DNA of 64,000 nucleotides from Gammaproteobacteria bacterium (GCA_013289615.1 JABCZO010000015.1:24204-88203); one strand, 5' to 3'; numbered from the stretch's first letter, positions 32,210 to 45,109 are shown. The notes: generated from the sequence alone by a model not told the origin. Translations and numbers: made by a program.

Positions 32210-32272
32210 GAGGGATTGAGCCTACACGCACGAATTTCATTACGAAATTCGTGCGTATAGGCTCAATCCCTC
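32210..32272. repeat. 63-base near-perfect inverted repeat
   Basis: Two 29-base arms with a single mismatch flank the loop ATTAC. The left arm starts AGGGATTGAGCCTA and the right arm ends TAGGCTCAATCCCT. It sits 38 bases after DUF3501 and 115 bases before parE. There is no U-tract on either strand. It may be a bidirectional terminator, a REP-like element or a small non-autonomous mobile element. The 11-mer GCTCAATCCCT of its right arm also occurs at 16911-16921. Confidence 0.8.
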
Positions 32273-32323
32273 CGTGTCGCATTTTCGGAGCCCGCGAACC
32301 CGCCGGGTCGGGCGTGCGGTGTC

Positions 32324-34278
<1,955 letters not shown>

Positions 34279-34279
<1 letters not shown>

Positions 34280-36585
34280 TGGCGCAACCGCCGGTGAATT
34301 TCGAGGGCGTGGAGCGACGCGCGCTCGGTGTGTTTACCGAAAAGGCGTATCTCGACTACTCGATGTACGTGATCCTCGATCGCGCGCTGCCGGCGCTGGG
34401 CGATGGACTCAAGCCGGTACAGCGTCGCATCACCTACGCCATGAGCGAGCTTGGGCTCTCGGCCGCCTCCAAGCACAAGAAATCCGCGCGCACCGTCGGC
34501 GATGTGATCGGCAAGTTTCACCCGCACGGGGATTCCGCCTGCTACGAGGCCATGGTGCACATGGCGCAGGATTTCTCCTATCGCTATCCGATCGTCGACG
34601 GCCAGGGCAACTGGGGTTCGCCCGATGACCCGAAGTCGTTCGCCGCCATGCGCTACACCGAAGCAAGACTGACGCGCTACGCGGACCTGCTGCTGGCCGA
34701 ACTCGAGCACGGCACCGTCGACTGGGCGCCAAATTTCGACGGCACGATGGATGAACCGCTGATGCTGCCGGCGCGGCTGCCGAATCTGCTGCTCAACGGC
34801 GCCTCCGGCATCGCGGTCGGCATGGCGACCGATATTCCGCCACACAACCTGCGCGAGATCGCCGCTGCCTGTGTTCACCTGCTGGATGATCCGGAGGCCA
34901 CCACGCGCGCGCTGATGAAGCACGTCAAGGGGCCGGACCTGCCCACCGGCGGCGAGATCATCTCCCCGCGGGCCGATCTGGTGAGCTTCTACGACAGCGG
35001 CAGCGGCAGCTACAAGGCGCGTGCGGTCTGGGAAGTGGAGGAGGACAGCGGCCACGTGATCATCACGCAGCTGCCGTTCCAGGTCTCCGGCAGCCGCGTG
35101 CTGGAGCAGATCGCGCAGCAGATCCGCGAGAAAAAGCTGCCGATGGTCGAAGACGTGCGCGACGAGTCCGATCACGAGAATCCGACGCGGCTGGTGATCG
35201 AGCCGCGCTCCAACCGGGTCGATGTCGAGCAGCTGATCGCGCACCTGTTTGCAACCACCGATCTGGAGCGCAGCTACCGCGTCAATATCAACGTGATCGG
35301 CACCGACGGCCGGCCGCGCGTCATGGGACTCAAGGGACTGCTGAGCGAGTGGCTCGAGTTCCGGCAGCACACGGTACGCCGGCGGCTGCAGCACCGGCTC
35401 GACAAGGTGGCCCGGCGCCTGCACATCCTGGATGGCCTGGCGATCGCTTACCTGAACCTGGATGAGGTGATTCGCATCATCCGGCGCGAGGAGGAACCCA
35501 AGCCGGTGCTGATCAAGCGCTTCAAGCTGTCGGACGAGCAAGCCGAGGCGATCCTCGAGACCAAGCTGCGCCACCTGGCGAAGCTTGAGGAGATGAAGAT
35601 CCGCGAGGAGCAGCGCGAGCTGAATGAGGAGCGCGCCAAGCTCGAGGAGCTGCTCGGCAGCAAGGCCAAGCTGCGCAAGCTGGTGCGCGCGGAGATCACG
35701 GCCGATGCGGAGGAATACGGCGATGAGCGGCGCACGCGTATCGTCGAGCGCGCGGCGGCGCAGGCGATCGAGGAGAGCGAGCTGCTGGCGAACGAGCCGG
35801 TCACCGTGGTGCTGTCCACCGGCGGCTGGATCCGCTCGGCCAAGGGCCATGACATCGACCCGCGCAGTCTGTCATACAAGACCGGCGATGCCTTCCAGGC
35901 GGCGGCGCGCGGCCGCAGCACGCAGCTTGCGGTGTTCATCGACAGTACCGGCCGCGCCTACAGCCTGCCGGCGCACACCCTGCCTTCGGCGCGCGGCCAG
36001 GGCGAACCGCTGTCGGGTCGGCTCGATCCGCCGGACGGCGCGCGCTTCGCGGGCGTGCTGCTCGGCGAACCCGAGGACCTGTGGCTGATCGTGACCGATG
36101 CGGGTTACGGCTTCAGCGTGCGGCTCAAGGAGCTGCACTCGCGCAATCGCGCCGGCAAGGCGGTGCTCAAGCTGTCCGCCGGCGCGCTGGTGTTGCCGCC
36201 GGTCGCGATCCCGCTCGCCGCAGCGAGCGGCGCGGCCGCCACCGAGGGCGCGCCGGGGTTGCCGCCCGATGCGGCCGCGCGCGTCGCGCTGCTGAATTCG
36301 GAAGGCCGGCTGCTGCTGCTGGCGGCCGGCGAGGTGCCGGAGTTGCCGCGCGGCAAGGGCAACAAGCTGTTCGGCATCCCGACCAGGAAGGCGGAGTCAC
36401 GCGAGGAGACGCTGGCCGCGATGACCGTGCTGTCGGGAACGCAGTCGCTGGTAGTGACCTCGGGCGAGCGCCAGATGACCCTCAAGCCCGCGGATCTGAA
36501 GGATTACGTCGGCGAGCGCGCGCAACGTGGCGCGCTGCTGCCGCGCGGCTGGCGAACGGTCGAGGCCATAGCGCCCGCGGATTAG
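34279..36585 (+). CDS. parC: DNA topoisomerase IV subunit A
   Basis: 768-residue DNA-breaking subunit. The catalytic tyrosine is Tyr126 in [10 protein letters not shown]. The quinolone region reads [16 protein letters not shown], with Ser86 and Glu90 in the positions of E. coli ParC Ser80 and Glu84, the wild-type residues. A long coiled tower (about 430-480, [20 protein letters not shown]) is followed by the C-terminal beta-pinwheel with degenerate GyrA-box-like blades. This is the ParC, not GyrA, form by length and context. Confidence 0.97.
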
Positions 36586-36619
36586 CCCGCGGATCGCGGC
36601 GGCGAGTCCCGACTTCTGT

Positions 36620-37420
36620 ATGCTCACGGCCATGCCAGACGGGAAATCGAGCCCGGCGGTGCACCACGCGGCGCAGCAGGGTTTTTCCAGCGCCGCTGCG
36701 ACCTATAGCCGCGGCCGGCCGGATTATCCGCCGCAACTGGTCACCTGGCTGCGCCAGACACTGGGGTTGGCACCGGGGAAGAAGGCGCTGGATCTTGGGG
36801 CCGGCACCGGAAAATTTACCCGGCTGCTGCTGCAGACCGGCGCCGACATCGTGGCGGTCGAACCCATCGATGCGATGCGCGCGCAATTGCTGCAAGACAT
36901 TCCCGGCATCGCAGCCCTCGCGGCGAGCGCGCAGTCGATGCCACTGGCCGACGCGTCGCTCGACGTCGTGGTCTGCGCCCAGGCCTTTCACTGGTTCGCC
37001 AGCCCGCAGGCGCTGCGCGAGATTGGCCGGGTGCTGAAGGCCGGCGGCAGCCTCGGCCTGGTGTGGAACGTGCGCGACGAATCGGTGGACTGGGTGGCCG
37101 CCATCAGCCGCATCGTCACGCCGTACGAGGGCGACACGCCGCGCTTTCACAGCGGCGAATGGCGCCGGCTGTTCCCGAACGAGCTGTTCTCCGACCTGAC
37201 GGAGAGCGCCGTCAGTTACCGGCAGCTGGGCAGCGCCCAGCAGGTGATTGTCGATCGCGTGATGTCGGTGAGCTTTATCGCCGCGCTGCCGGCCGCCGAG
37301 CGCACGCAGGTGACCGCGCGCCTCAACGCACTGATCGCGACCCAGCCTGAGCTCAAGGATCGGCCATCGGTCGGATTTCCGTACCTCACGCGCGCGTACT
37401 GCAGTACTCGCCGCGGCTAG
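36620..37420 (+). CDS. class I SAM-dependent methyltransferase
   Basis: 266-residue soluble enzyme. SAM motif I is ALDLGAGTGKFTRLLL, followed by VEPIDAMRAQL and LDVVVCAQAFHWF of the methyltransferase type 11 group, in which the FHWF pattern is common. The acceptor is unknown. The frame begins at ATG 36620; an ATG at 36632 (MPDGKSS) is equally possible and neither has a good ribosome site. It ends 10 bases before the converging beta-propeller gene. Confidence 0.85.
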   Translation: MLTAMPDGKSSPAVHHAAQQGFSSAAATYSRGRPDYPPQLVTWLRQTLGLAPGKKALDLGAGTGKFTRLLLQTGADIVAVEPIDAMRAQLLQDIPGIAALAASAQSMPLADASLDVVVCAQAFHWFASPQALREIGRVLKAGGSLGLVWNVRDESVDWVAAISRIVTPYEGDTPRFHSGEWRRLFPNELFSDLTESAVSYRQLGSAQQVIVDRVMSVSFIAALPAAERTQVTARLNALIATQPELKDRPSVGFPYLTRAYCSTRRG

Positions 37421-37429
37421 CGGCCGCGG

Positions 37430-39418
37430 CTAGTGGATGGCGAGGTTCTGGCCGCCCGGGCCGGTGGCGTAGCTACCGATGGCGGTCAGCGCGCCGCTGG
37501 TTTGATTGATGCTGAAGGCCGAGATCGTCGCCGTATCGCCGTTGACGACGTAGACGAACTGTCCGGACGGATCGACGCTCACGGCGGTCGAGGAGGTAAC
37601 GGAGGCTGCGCCGCTGGCTGGGACGGTGCCGATCAGGCCGAGCGTTCCCATCGTGGAGCTGATGTTGAACGCCGTCACCGTGCCGTCACCGGTGTTGGCG
37701 ACGTAGAGGAATCGGCCGCTCGGATCGACCGCGACACTCTCGGGCTGCGCTCCCACCGCGAGCGGTGCCGCCAGTTCGGTGAGGATGCCGTTGGAATTGT
37801 AGGCATAGGCAGTCACGGTGCCGGCGAGATAATCGCTGAGGTAGAGATAGCCGCCGCCCGGATAGATGGCAATCCCGTATGCGGCATTGGTCGGGATGCC
37901 GGCCTGGAACTCGAAGGGTGCGCCGCCGATACCGGCCAGCACGCCGTTGGCTTCGATGCCATAGCCGCCGACATAGCCATCGTACGGATACGGGGCGTAG
38001 AGAAACTGATCTTCCGAGTCGACCGCCGTTCGCAGCGGCGTATTTCCGGTGGCATACGCGGCGCCGACGGCAGTCAGGGTTCCGGCGTTGATCGAGTACA
38101 CCTGGATCGCGCCATTGGCGGTCGACACGTCGCTGCCGACATACAGGTACGTGCCGGATGGGTCCATGGTCGCCGAATATGGGCGATTGACGCCCGGCGC
38201 GCCGGTGCTGGTGGTGCCAAAGGCCGACAACAGCCCGGACGGGGCGACGGTGTAGCTGACGAGGTCGGCCGAGGAGTTGTTGGCGACGTAGGCAAAGTTG
38301 CCGCTGGGATCGACCGCGATGCCGTACGGCTGCAGATCGGTGGTCGCGAATGGCATGCCAAAGATCGGCGTCAGGACCCCGCTGGCCGGATTGATGGTAA
38401 AGCCGGAGATGCTGCCGTTGGGGCCATCCCAGGTGTTGGTCACGTAGACGAACTTGCCGGTGGTGCGGCAGATGACGGCGACGTTGCCGATGTCCGCCAT
38501 CGTCAGCGTACCCGAGCCGTTGCTCACCGTGCACCATTGTGCCGGCGTGCCAGGCTGGGTCAGGACTGTAACGATGTAGGCCGTGCCGCTCGGCAGCGTT
38601 GCCAGCACGTAGCTGCCGCTGGCGCTCACGGGCAGGTTGTTGCCGCCGTTGGTCTGCAGCACCAGGCCCGAGCCGGACAGGCCGCTGACGTTGGCAGTGA
38701 GCGTGTACTGGTTGGTGGTACAGGAGACGACCACGTTGGTGATGTTGGCGGTGGTCACGGTGCCGGTGTCGTTCGCGACCATACAGGTTTGGGCCGGATT
38801 GCTCGGCTGGGTCATGACCGTGACGGTGTAGGGTGTACCGCTGGCCAGCGTGGCAAAGGTGTAGTTGCCATTGCTGGAGACCGGCACGTTGTTGCCGCCA
38901 TTGGTCTGCAGTACCAGGCCGGTACCGACAAGGCCGCTGACACTGCCGGCCACGGTGTAGTAGTTCATGGTGCACGAGACCACGATGCTGGCCACGTTCA
39001 CGGTGCCGACCTTGCCGATGCCGTTCATCACGCTGCAGGTCTGCGAAGGATGGGTCGGCTGCACCAGGATCGTGACGGCGTAGGCGGCACCGCCGGCCAT
39101 GCTGTTGGTAAAGGTGAAGCCGCCGTTGCCCAGGATGGTCAGCGTGTTGCCAGCATTGTTCTGCAGCATCAGGCCCGAGCCGCTCAGTCCCATCACATTG
39201 CCGCCGATCGTGTACGAGGTCTGCGGGCCACCGCTGCTGCTGCTGGCGGTGCCGTTGCCACCGATGCTGCCATTGCCGCTGCCGCCACTGCTGCTGATGG
39301 TGGAGCCGGCGCTGTCGAGCGCGTCACCGCAGGCAACCAGCAGGCCGCCGGCGCACAGCGCGAGCAGCAGCGCACGCAGGGTGGTGAAGCTCAGCTGCCG
39401 CGGAACGATCGGGTACAT
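37430..39418 (-). CDS. repeat-containing beta-propeller lipoprotein (three repeats)
   Basis: 662-residue exported lipoprotein. The signal ends in LLVAC (lipobox, Cys30), followed by a Gly/Ser linker. Three tandem modules of about 84 residues follow (each YTxxxxVxGLxGxGLxLQxN ... a late pair of Cys), then a seven-bladed YVTN / lactonase-like propeller (about 315-662, with VAVDPSGRFLYVANTGDGTV-type blades). The ATG at 39418 is preferred over 39472 because GGAG lies nine bases upstream in the same context as the paralogue. Ligand and enzyme activity are unknown; known YVTN proteins act at cell surfaces. Confidence 0.85.
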   Translation of the reverse strand: MYPIVPRQLSFTTLRALLLALCAGGLLVACGDALDSAGSTISSSGGSGNGSIGGNGTASSSSGGPQTSYTIGGNVMGLSGSGLMLQNNAGNTLTILGNGGFTFTNSMAGGAAYAVTILVQPTHPSQTCSVMNGIGKVGTVNVASIVVSCTMNYYTVAGSVSGLVGTGLVLQTNGGNNVPVSSNGNYTFATLASGTPYTVTVMTQPSNPAQTCMVANDTGTVTTANITNVVVSCTTNQYTLTANVSGLSGSGLVLQTNGGNNLPVSASGSYVLATLPSGTAYIVTVLTQPGTPAQWCTVSNGSGTLTMADIGNVAVICRTTGKFVYVTNTWDGPNGSISGFTINPASGVLTPIFGMPFATTDLQPYGIAVDPSGNFAYVANNSSADLVSYTVAPSGLLSAFGTTSTGAPGVNRPYSATMDPSGTYLYVGSDVSTANGAIQVYSINAGTLTAVGAAYATGNTPLRTAVDSEDQFLYAPYPYDGYVGGYGIEANGVLAGIGGAPFEFQAGIPTNAAYGIAIYPGGGYLYLSDYLAGTVTAYAYNSNGILTELAAPLAVGAQPESVAVDPSGRFLYVANTGDGTVTAFNISSTMGTLGLIGTVPASGAASVTSSTAVSVDPSGQFVYVVNGDTATISAFSINQTSGALTAIGSYATGPGGQNLAIH

Positions 39419-39703
39419 GCGTAATAGCTCCAGTCGTGCTGTCATGGGCCGTATGAGCGCCAACAGCACCAATGTGTGTGTGTGCGCGCGCGCCGCCGGC
39501 TTTCACCGCGATGGGCACAGGGACTCATCGGCAACCCCCGGCGCACGCGTGATTATTGTGAGTTGCAGGGTGCCGCAGCGGTGATCGCGGTCTCAGTGCG
39601 ACTAGATCTGTCACTGGAGCGTGACGAAGTTCTCAGGGCGAGCAGGATTATGCCCGGCACGGGCTGCGCGGATGTTCAGCGTGTGGTCCGACGGTCCTGC
39701 GAG

Positions 39704-39733
39704 AGCGCGCCAGTCACGAATGACTGGCGCGCT
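39704..39733 (-). terminator. hairpin after the four-repeat lipoprotein gene
   Basis: A perfect 13-base stem AGCGCGCCAGTCA / TGACTGGCGCGCT with a four-base loop starts 26 bases after the stop of the upstream minus-strand gene. There is no T-run, so termination strength is uncertain, but stem and position are as expected. Confidence 0.55.
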
Positions 39734-39758
39734 GCAGGAGAGGCCCGATCAGCGGGTG

Positions 39759-41951
39759 CTATTCGATCGCGATGGCCGATGGGCCGCCGATAGTATTGAC
39801 CGATGTCACAGGCGCACCAACTATGGTGATAACTCCGCCCGCCGCGATCGTGAACAGCGTGACTGTGCCGGCGTCGCCGTTCGCGACGTAGAGGTACTGG
39901 CTGGAAGGGTCAACCACGAGGGCGGTCTGCGTGGTAGAAGCCCCACCGCCGGTTGCCGTCGCGGCCCCCAGGCTGGTCAGGGCCCCGGTACCGCTGGTGA
40001 TCGTGAACGCGGACACCGTGCCGTCACCGCTGTTGGCGACGTACAGGTAACTGCCGGTCGGATCGATGGCGATGCCTTCGGGCGCGGTTCCTACGGTAAT
40101 CGCGCTGCCAATCAGCGTCAAAGCAGTACAGTCGGTGTACGAGTAGGCGGTCACGTTGTTGTTGACGCTGTCAGTCACATACAGGAAGCCGCCAGCCGGG
40201 GCAACCGCAATGGCATAGGGATTACCCGTCCCGCCCAGAATACTCAAGGAAGAGACCGCGCCCAACGCGCCGCCAGCGCCAATCGCAAAGCAGCCCACGG
40301 TGCTGTCGAATTCGTTGGCGGCAAATACTAAGCCGGTGCCGGTAACTGGATCGACCGCGAGCCCGACCGGATTATTCCCATCCGTGTACGGGGAAGCCAG
40401 CGCGGGCGTCAGCGCACCGAGAAGGCTGGTGTACGCCCCGACAGTTCCGGTAGTCGCTGTCGAGCTGCCGACGAACACGTAGCCGGCTGTCGGATCAACC
40501 GCGACCGTATACGGATTGCTGCCAGCGGCCCCGGTGGATGCGGTATTGGCGGTAGCCGACAAAGCGCCCGTGACCGGGGCGATGTCGTAGGTGTCCACGT
40601 TGATGGCGTTGAAATCCGTCACATAGGCATAAGCACCGGTCGGATCCAATGCAATATCACTCGGACCTGAGTCGGTGGACCCGACCGGCGCGCCGCCTAC
40701 CAGAGTGATGACCCCGGTCAGTGGCGCGATCGTAAAGGCGGCGATACTGCCTTGGGGAGCATCGGCGCCGTTCACCACAAAGAGGAATTTGCCGACGTTC
40801 TTGCAAGTGACGGAGACGGTGGTGTTGGCGCTCGCAGTTCCCGAACCCGCGGCCACCGTGCACAATTGTGCCGGGGCGGTCGGTTGCGTGAACACGGTGA
40901 CGGCGTACGGCGAGCCACTCGCAATCTTGGTGGTGAAGGGGAAGGTGCCATTGGTAGTGACGGTGAGATTATTACCGGCGTTATTCTGCAGCACCACGGT
41001 CCCATTGAGTCCGCTGACGGCGGCACTGATGACGTACTGATTGGTGCAGGTGACCGTTACGGTGACATTGGCGCTGGCTACACCGCTTCCGGCGGTGACC
41101 GCGCACAGCTGCGCGGCCGGCTGGGTCAGCACGGTGACCGCGTAGGCACCGCCCGCTGCAATCCTGGTGGTGAACGGGAAGGTACCGCTGGTCGTGACGG
41201 TAAGGTTGTTGCCGCCGTTATCCTGCAGCACCACGGTTCCAACCAGTCCGCCGACGGCGGCACTGATGGTGTATTGAGTTACGCAGGTCACCGTTACAGT
41301 GACATTGGCGTGAGCCGTGCCGGATCCGGCGGTGACCGCGCAGATCTGTGTAGCCGGTTGAGTCAGGACCGTGACGGCATAGGCGCCGCCTGAATTAATC
41401 TTGGTGGTGAAGGGAACGGTACCGCTGGCCGCGACGGTCAGGTTGTTACCGCCGTTATCCTGCAGTACCACGGTCCCGACGAGTCCGCCTACGGCGGCAC
41501 TGATCGTGTACTGATTGGTGGTGCAGGTCACTGTGACGGTGACATTGGCGCTGGCCATGCCCGTGCCGGCGGCGACCGCGCAGGTCTGCGTGGCCGGCTG
41601 GGTCAGCACGGTGACGGCGTAGGCTGCGCCCGAAGCAATCTTGGTGGTGAAGGGGAACGTCCCGCTGGTCGTGACGGTCAGGTTGTTACCGCCGTTATCC
41701 TGCAGTACCACCGTTCCAGTCAGCCCGCCGACGGCGGCACTGATCGTATAGGTTACGGCGCCACCGCTGCTGCTGCTGCTTCCGCCGCTGCTGCTCGAAC
41801 TACTGCTGCTGGAGCTACTGCTGCTCGAGCTGCTGGCGTTGTTGTTGTCACTGCCGCCGCCGCAGGCGGCGACGATGAGACTGGTGCAAACGGCCAACGC
41901 GAGTGCGCGCACGGAGGCAAGGCTCAGGTGCCGCGAAAGTATTGACATCAT
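39759..41951 (-). CDS. repeat-containing beta-propeller lipoprotein (four repeats)
   Basis: 730-residue paralogue of the neighbouring gene. A signal peptide ends in the lipobox LIVAAC (Cys30), then GGGSDNNNA, a run of 16 serines (40-55) and GGSSSSSGG. Four tandem modules occupy residues 68-147, 148-226, 227-305 and 306-385, each with two cysteines that could form a disulfide. A YVTN-type propeller follows (about 390-730). Modules one to three are far more alike than modules of the neighbouring gene, pointing to recent tandem expansion. The ribosome site GGAG sits 10 bases before the ATG. Probably outer-membrane or surface located; substrate unknown. Confidence 0.87.
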   Translation of the reverse strand: MMSILSRHLSLASVRALALAVCTSLIVAACGGGSDNNNASSSSSSSSSSSSSSSSGGSSSSSGGAVTYTISAAVGGLTGTVVLQDNGGNNLTVTTSGTFPFTTKIASGAAYAVTVLTQPATQTCAVAAGTGMASANVTVTVTCTTNQYTISAAVGGLVGTVVLQDNGGNNLTVAASGTVPFTTKINSGGAYAVTVLTQPATQICAVTAGSGTAHANVTVTVTCVTQYTISAAVGGLVGTVVLQDNGGNNLTVTTSGTFPFTTRIAAGGAYAVTVLTQPAAQLCAVTAGSGVASANVTVTVTCTNQYVISAAVSGLNGTVVLQNNAGNNLTVTTNGTFPFTTKIASGSPYAVTVFTQPTAPAQLCTVAAGSGTASANTTVSVTCKNVGKFLFVVNGADAPQGSIAAFTIAPLTGVITLVGGAPVGSTDSGPSDIALDPTGAYAYVTDFNAINVDTYDIAPVTGALSATANTASTGAAGSNPYTVAVDPTAGYVFVGSSTATTGTVGAYTSLLGALTPALASPYTDGNNPVGLAVDPVTGTGLVFAANEFDSTVGCFAIGAGGALGAVSSLSILGGTGNPYAIAVAPAGGFLYVTDSVNNNVTAYSYTDCTALTLIGSAITVGTAPEGIAIDPTGSYLYVANSGDGTVSAFTITSGTGALTSLGAATATGGGASTTQTALVVDPSSQYLYVANGDAGTVTLFTIAAGGVITIVGAPVTSVNTIGGPSAIAIE
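40797..41750 (-). repeat. four tandem coding repeats of about 240 bases
   Basis: The four copies encode 80, 79, 79 and about 80 residues. Long stretches are nearly identical, including the segments coding for AAVGGLVGTVVLQDNGGNNL and for YAVTVLTQPA. The last copy (nearest the propeller) is most diverged. Such an array is prone to copy-number change by recombination or assembly collapse. Confidence 0.9.
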
Positions 41952-42101
41952 GTTTCTATAGCTCCAGTTGGCGGCTCTCAGTCGTAGAGAGCAGCGAAGA
42001 ATCAGATTTGAGGGCCCCGACCCGTAATTCGCGCTTTTAATAGGAGTACGTCTTTACCCATATTACGTTCGCAATTATCGAGACGCCGCACGCAGCAAAG
42101 C

Positions 42102-42117
42102 TGTGATCTTTGTCGCA
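42102..42117. promoter_or_regulatory. possible CRP/Vfr-type site
   Basis: TGTGA-TCTTTG-TCGCA matches the CRP consensus TGTGA-N6-TCACA with one mismatch. It is about 150 bases upstream of the four-repeat lipoprotein start, in an AT-richer 281-base gap. The factor and its effect are inferred. Confidence 0.35.
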
Positions 42118-42128
42118 AGTTCAAATAT

Positions 42129-42152
42129 CTCTGTTGCCATTTGGCTACAGAG
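42129..42152 (-). terminator. possible terminator of the opp operon
   Basis: CTCTGT-GCC / GGC-ACAGAG forms a nine-pair stem with one mismatch and a four-base loop about 80 bases after the oppF stop. On the minus strand ATATTTG follows. The tail is weak, so this is tentative. Confidence 0.35.
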
Positions 42153-42232
42153 TTCCCCCATTTACTTGTATTTCCTGCAATCCGGCGCAGCAACTAGCAA
42201 AGGTGGCGAGAGGCTACACCCTTTTGTACCGT

Positions 42233-43227
42233 TCAGTCATCGACTTCTTCGGCGCGATGGCAGGCTACCAGGCTGGCGCCGACCTGCCGCAGCAGCGGGA
42301 TTTCGCGCGCGCAGCGCTCGACCGCCATCGGGCAGCGGGTACGGAATACGCAGCCCGATGGGGCGAACAACGGCGACGGCACTTCGCCTTCCAAGGGCGC
42401 ACTGCGCCGCTTACGCGCGGCGATCGGGTCCGGGATCGGCGCCGCACGCATCAGGGCACGCGTATAGGGGTGACGAGCTGCACTGAACAGGGTATCGCAG
42501 CCGGCGGTCTCCATCACGCGCCCGAGATACAGCACCAGCACGCGATCGCAGCTGAAGCGCACCGCCGCCAGATCGTGCGAGATGAACAGCAGCGACAGCT
42601 GCAGCTCGCGCTGCAGATCCTTCAGCAGATTGCTGATCTGGGATTTGATCGAGACATCGAGTGCCGACAGCGGCTCGTCGCACACGATCAGCTCGGGCTC
42701 GATGATCAGCGCGCGTGCGATGCCGATGCGCTGTGCCTGGCCGCCGGAGAACTCGTGCGGATAGCGATGCAGGTGTGCCGCAGCAAGTCCCACCGCCCGC
42801 GCGATTGCCAGCACCCGCTGCTGGCGTTGCCGCCCCGTCAGTTGCGGCTCGAACACACGCAGCGGCTCGGCCAGGATATCGGCGATGCGCATGCGCGGAT
42901 CGAGCGAGGCCAGCGGATCCTGGAAGATCAGCTGCAGATGCCGCCGCATCGCCTGCAGCGATGCACCCGAAAGTGCCAGCAGGTCGGTCCCATGAAACAG
43001 CGCGACGCCCGACTCGGCAGGCACCAGTCGCAGCAGGGCGCGCGCGATGGTCGACTTGCCGCTGCCTGATTCACCTACCAGTCCGAGAGTCTCGCCACGC
43101 GCCAGTTCGAAACTGACGTCATTGACCGCGCGCAGTAGCGCGTGGCCGCCGCGGATGCTGACCCGGTAGGTGACCGTGAGCTCGCGCACCACGAGCAGCG
43201 CTGAAGGGTCAGGTGCGGCGGCGGCGT

Positions 43228-43231
<4 letters not shown>
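42233..43231 (-). CDS. oppF: peptide ABC transporter ATP-binding protein (OppF/DppF type)
   Basis: 332-residue ATPase of an oligopeptide/dipeptide importer. Walker A GESGSGKST, signature FSGGQAQRIGIARAL, Walker B ELIVCDEPLSALD, and the C-terminal oligopeptide_ABC Cys-rich tail (CVFRTRCPMAVERC) that can hold an Fe-S cluster in related proteins. The start is a GTG at 43231 that overlaps the oppD stop by four bases; the longer upstream frame is arginine-rich shadow. Last gene of the operon. Confidence 0.95.
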
Positions 43232-44253
<1,022 letters not shown>

Positions 44254-44254
44254 G

Positions 44255-45109
44255 TCAGCGGTCCCTCGGGTCGAGCGCATCGCGCAGCCCGTCACCCAGG
44301 TAGTTGAAGCAGTAGATGATCGCGGCCAGGAACAGCGCCGGAACGATCAGCAGGTGCGGGTGCGACTGCATCTCGGAGGTGCCGTCGGCGACCAGCGAGC
44401 CTAGCGAGGCCAGCGGCGACTGGACGCCAAGACCGAGAAAGCTCAGAAACGCCTCGAACAGGATCACCGTGGGGATGGCAAGCGTCGCGTAGATGATCAC
44501 GATGCCGATCAGGTTCGGCACGATGTGGCGCGCGATCATCGCCGCGCCGCGCACACCGGAGACGCGCGCCGCTTCGATGAATTCGCGTTGCTTGAGCGAC
44601 AAGGTCTCGCCGCGCACGATGCGCGCGATATCCAGCCACGACACCGCGCCGATAGCCAGGAAGATCAGCCACAGCTCGCGGCCGAACAGCACCGTGAGCA
44701 CGATCACGAACGGCACGAACGGCACCGAATACAGGATGTCGACCGCGCGCATCATCAACGCGTCGGTCGCACCGCCGACATAGCCGGCGGTCGCTCCCCA
44801 GGAGACGCCGATCAGCACGCTCACCAGGCTGGCCGCGACGCCGACCGCCAGCGAGATGCGGCAACCCCACATGACGCGCAGCAGCAGGTCGCGGCCCAGC
44901 GGATCGGTGCCGAGTATGTGTCCGCCGGCGAGCATCGGGCCGCGTGACAGCAGCTCGAAGTGCGGCGTGAAGTAATCGTACGGCGACAGCAGCGGCAGCA
45001 GCAGGCAGGCGAGCATGATGGTCGCGAGCAGCAGCGCGGCCGCCACGCTCATGCGCTGGCGGCGCAGCCGCTGCAGCGCCTGGCGCCAGAGACCGGCAGC
45101 TGCGCTCAT
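44255..45109 (-). CDS. oppC: peptide ABC transporter permease (OppC/DppC type)
   Basis: 284-residue inner-membrane permease with an N-terminal transmembrane helix (VAAALLLATIMLACLLLPLL), a periplasmic loop containing ILGTDPLGRDLL, and five further helices. The EAA coupling motif EAARVSGVRGAAMIARHIVP contacts the ATPases. The start ATG overlaps the oppB stop by four bases; the same frame open upstream belongs to shadow over oppB. Confidence 0.95.
   Translation of the reverse strand: MSAAAGLWRQALQRLRRQRMSVAAALLLATIMLACLLLPLLSPYDYFTPHFELLSRGPMLAGGHILGTDPLGRDLLLRVMWGCRISLAVGVAASLVSVLIGVSWGATAGYVGGATDALMMRAVDILYSVPFVPFVIVLTVLFGRELWLIFLAIGAVSWLDIARIVRGETLSLKQREFIEAARVSGVRGAAMIARHIVPNLIGIVIIYATLAIPTVILFEAFLSFLGLGVQSPLASLGSLVADGTSEMQSHPHLLIVPALFLAAIIYCFNYLGDGLRDALDPRDR

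Noticed and set aside
37433..39424. 663-codon open frame on the plus strand antisense to the three-repeat lipoprotein
   Set aside because: Its residues are those of a high-GC shadow (His, Arg, Gly, Val-Ala runs), with no motif or ribosome site, while the minus-strand frame has a lipobox and YVTN blades.
42085..42160. GEMM (c-di-GMP) riboswitch or tRNA-like segment, from fragments such as GCAAAGC and GTTCAAAT
   Set aside because: The conserved elements are not in the required order, and no cloverleaf can be formed.
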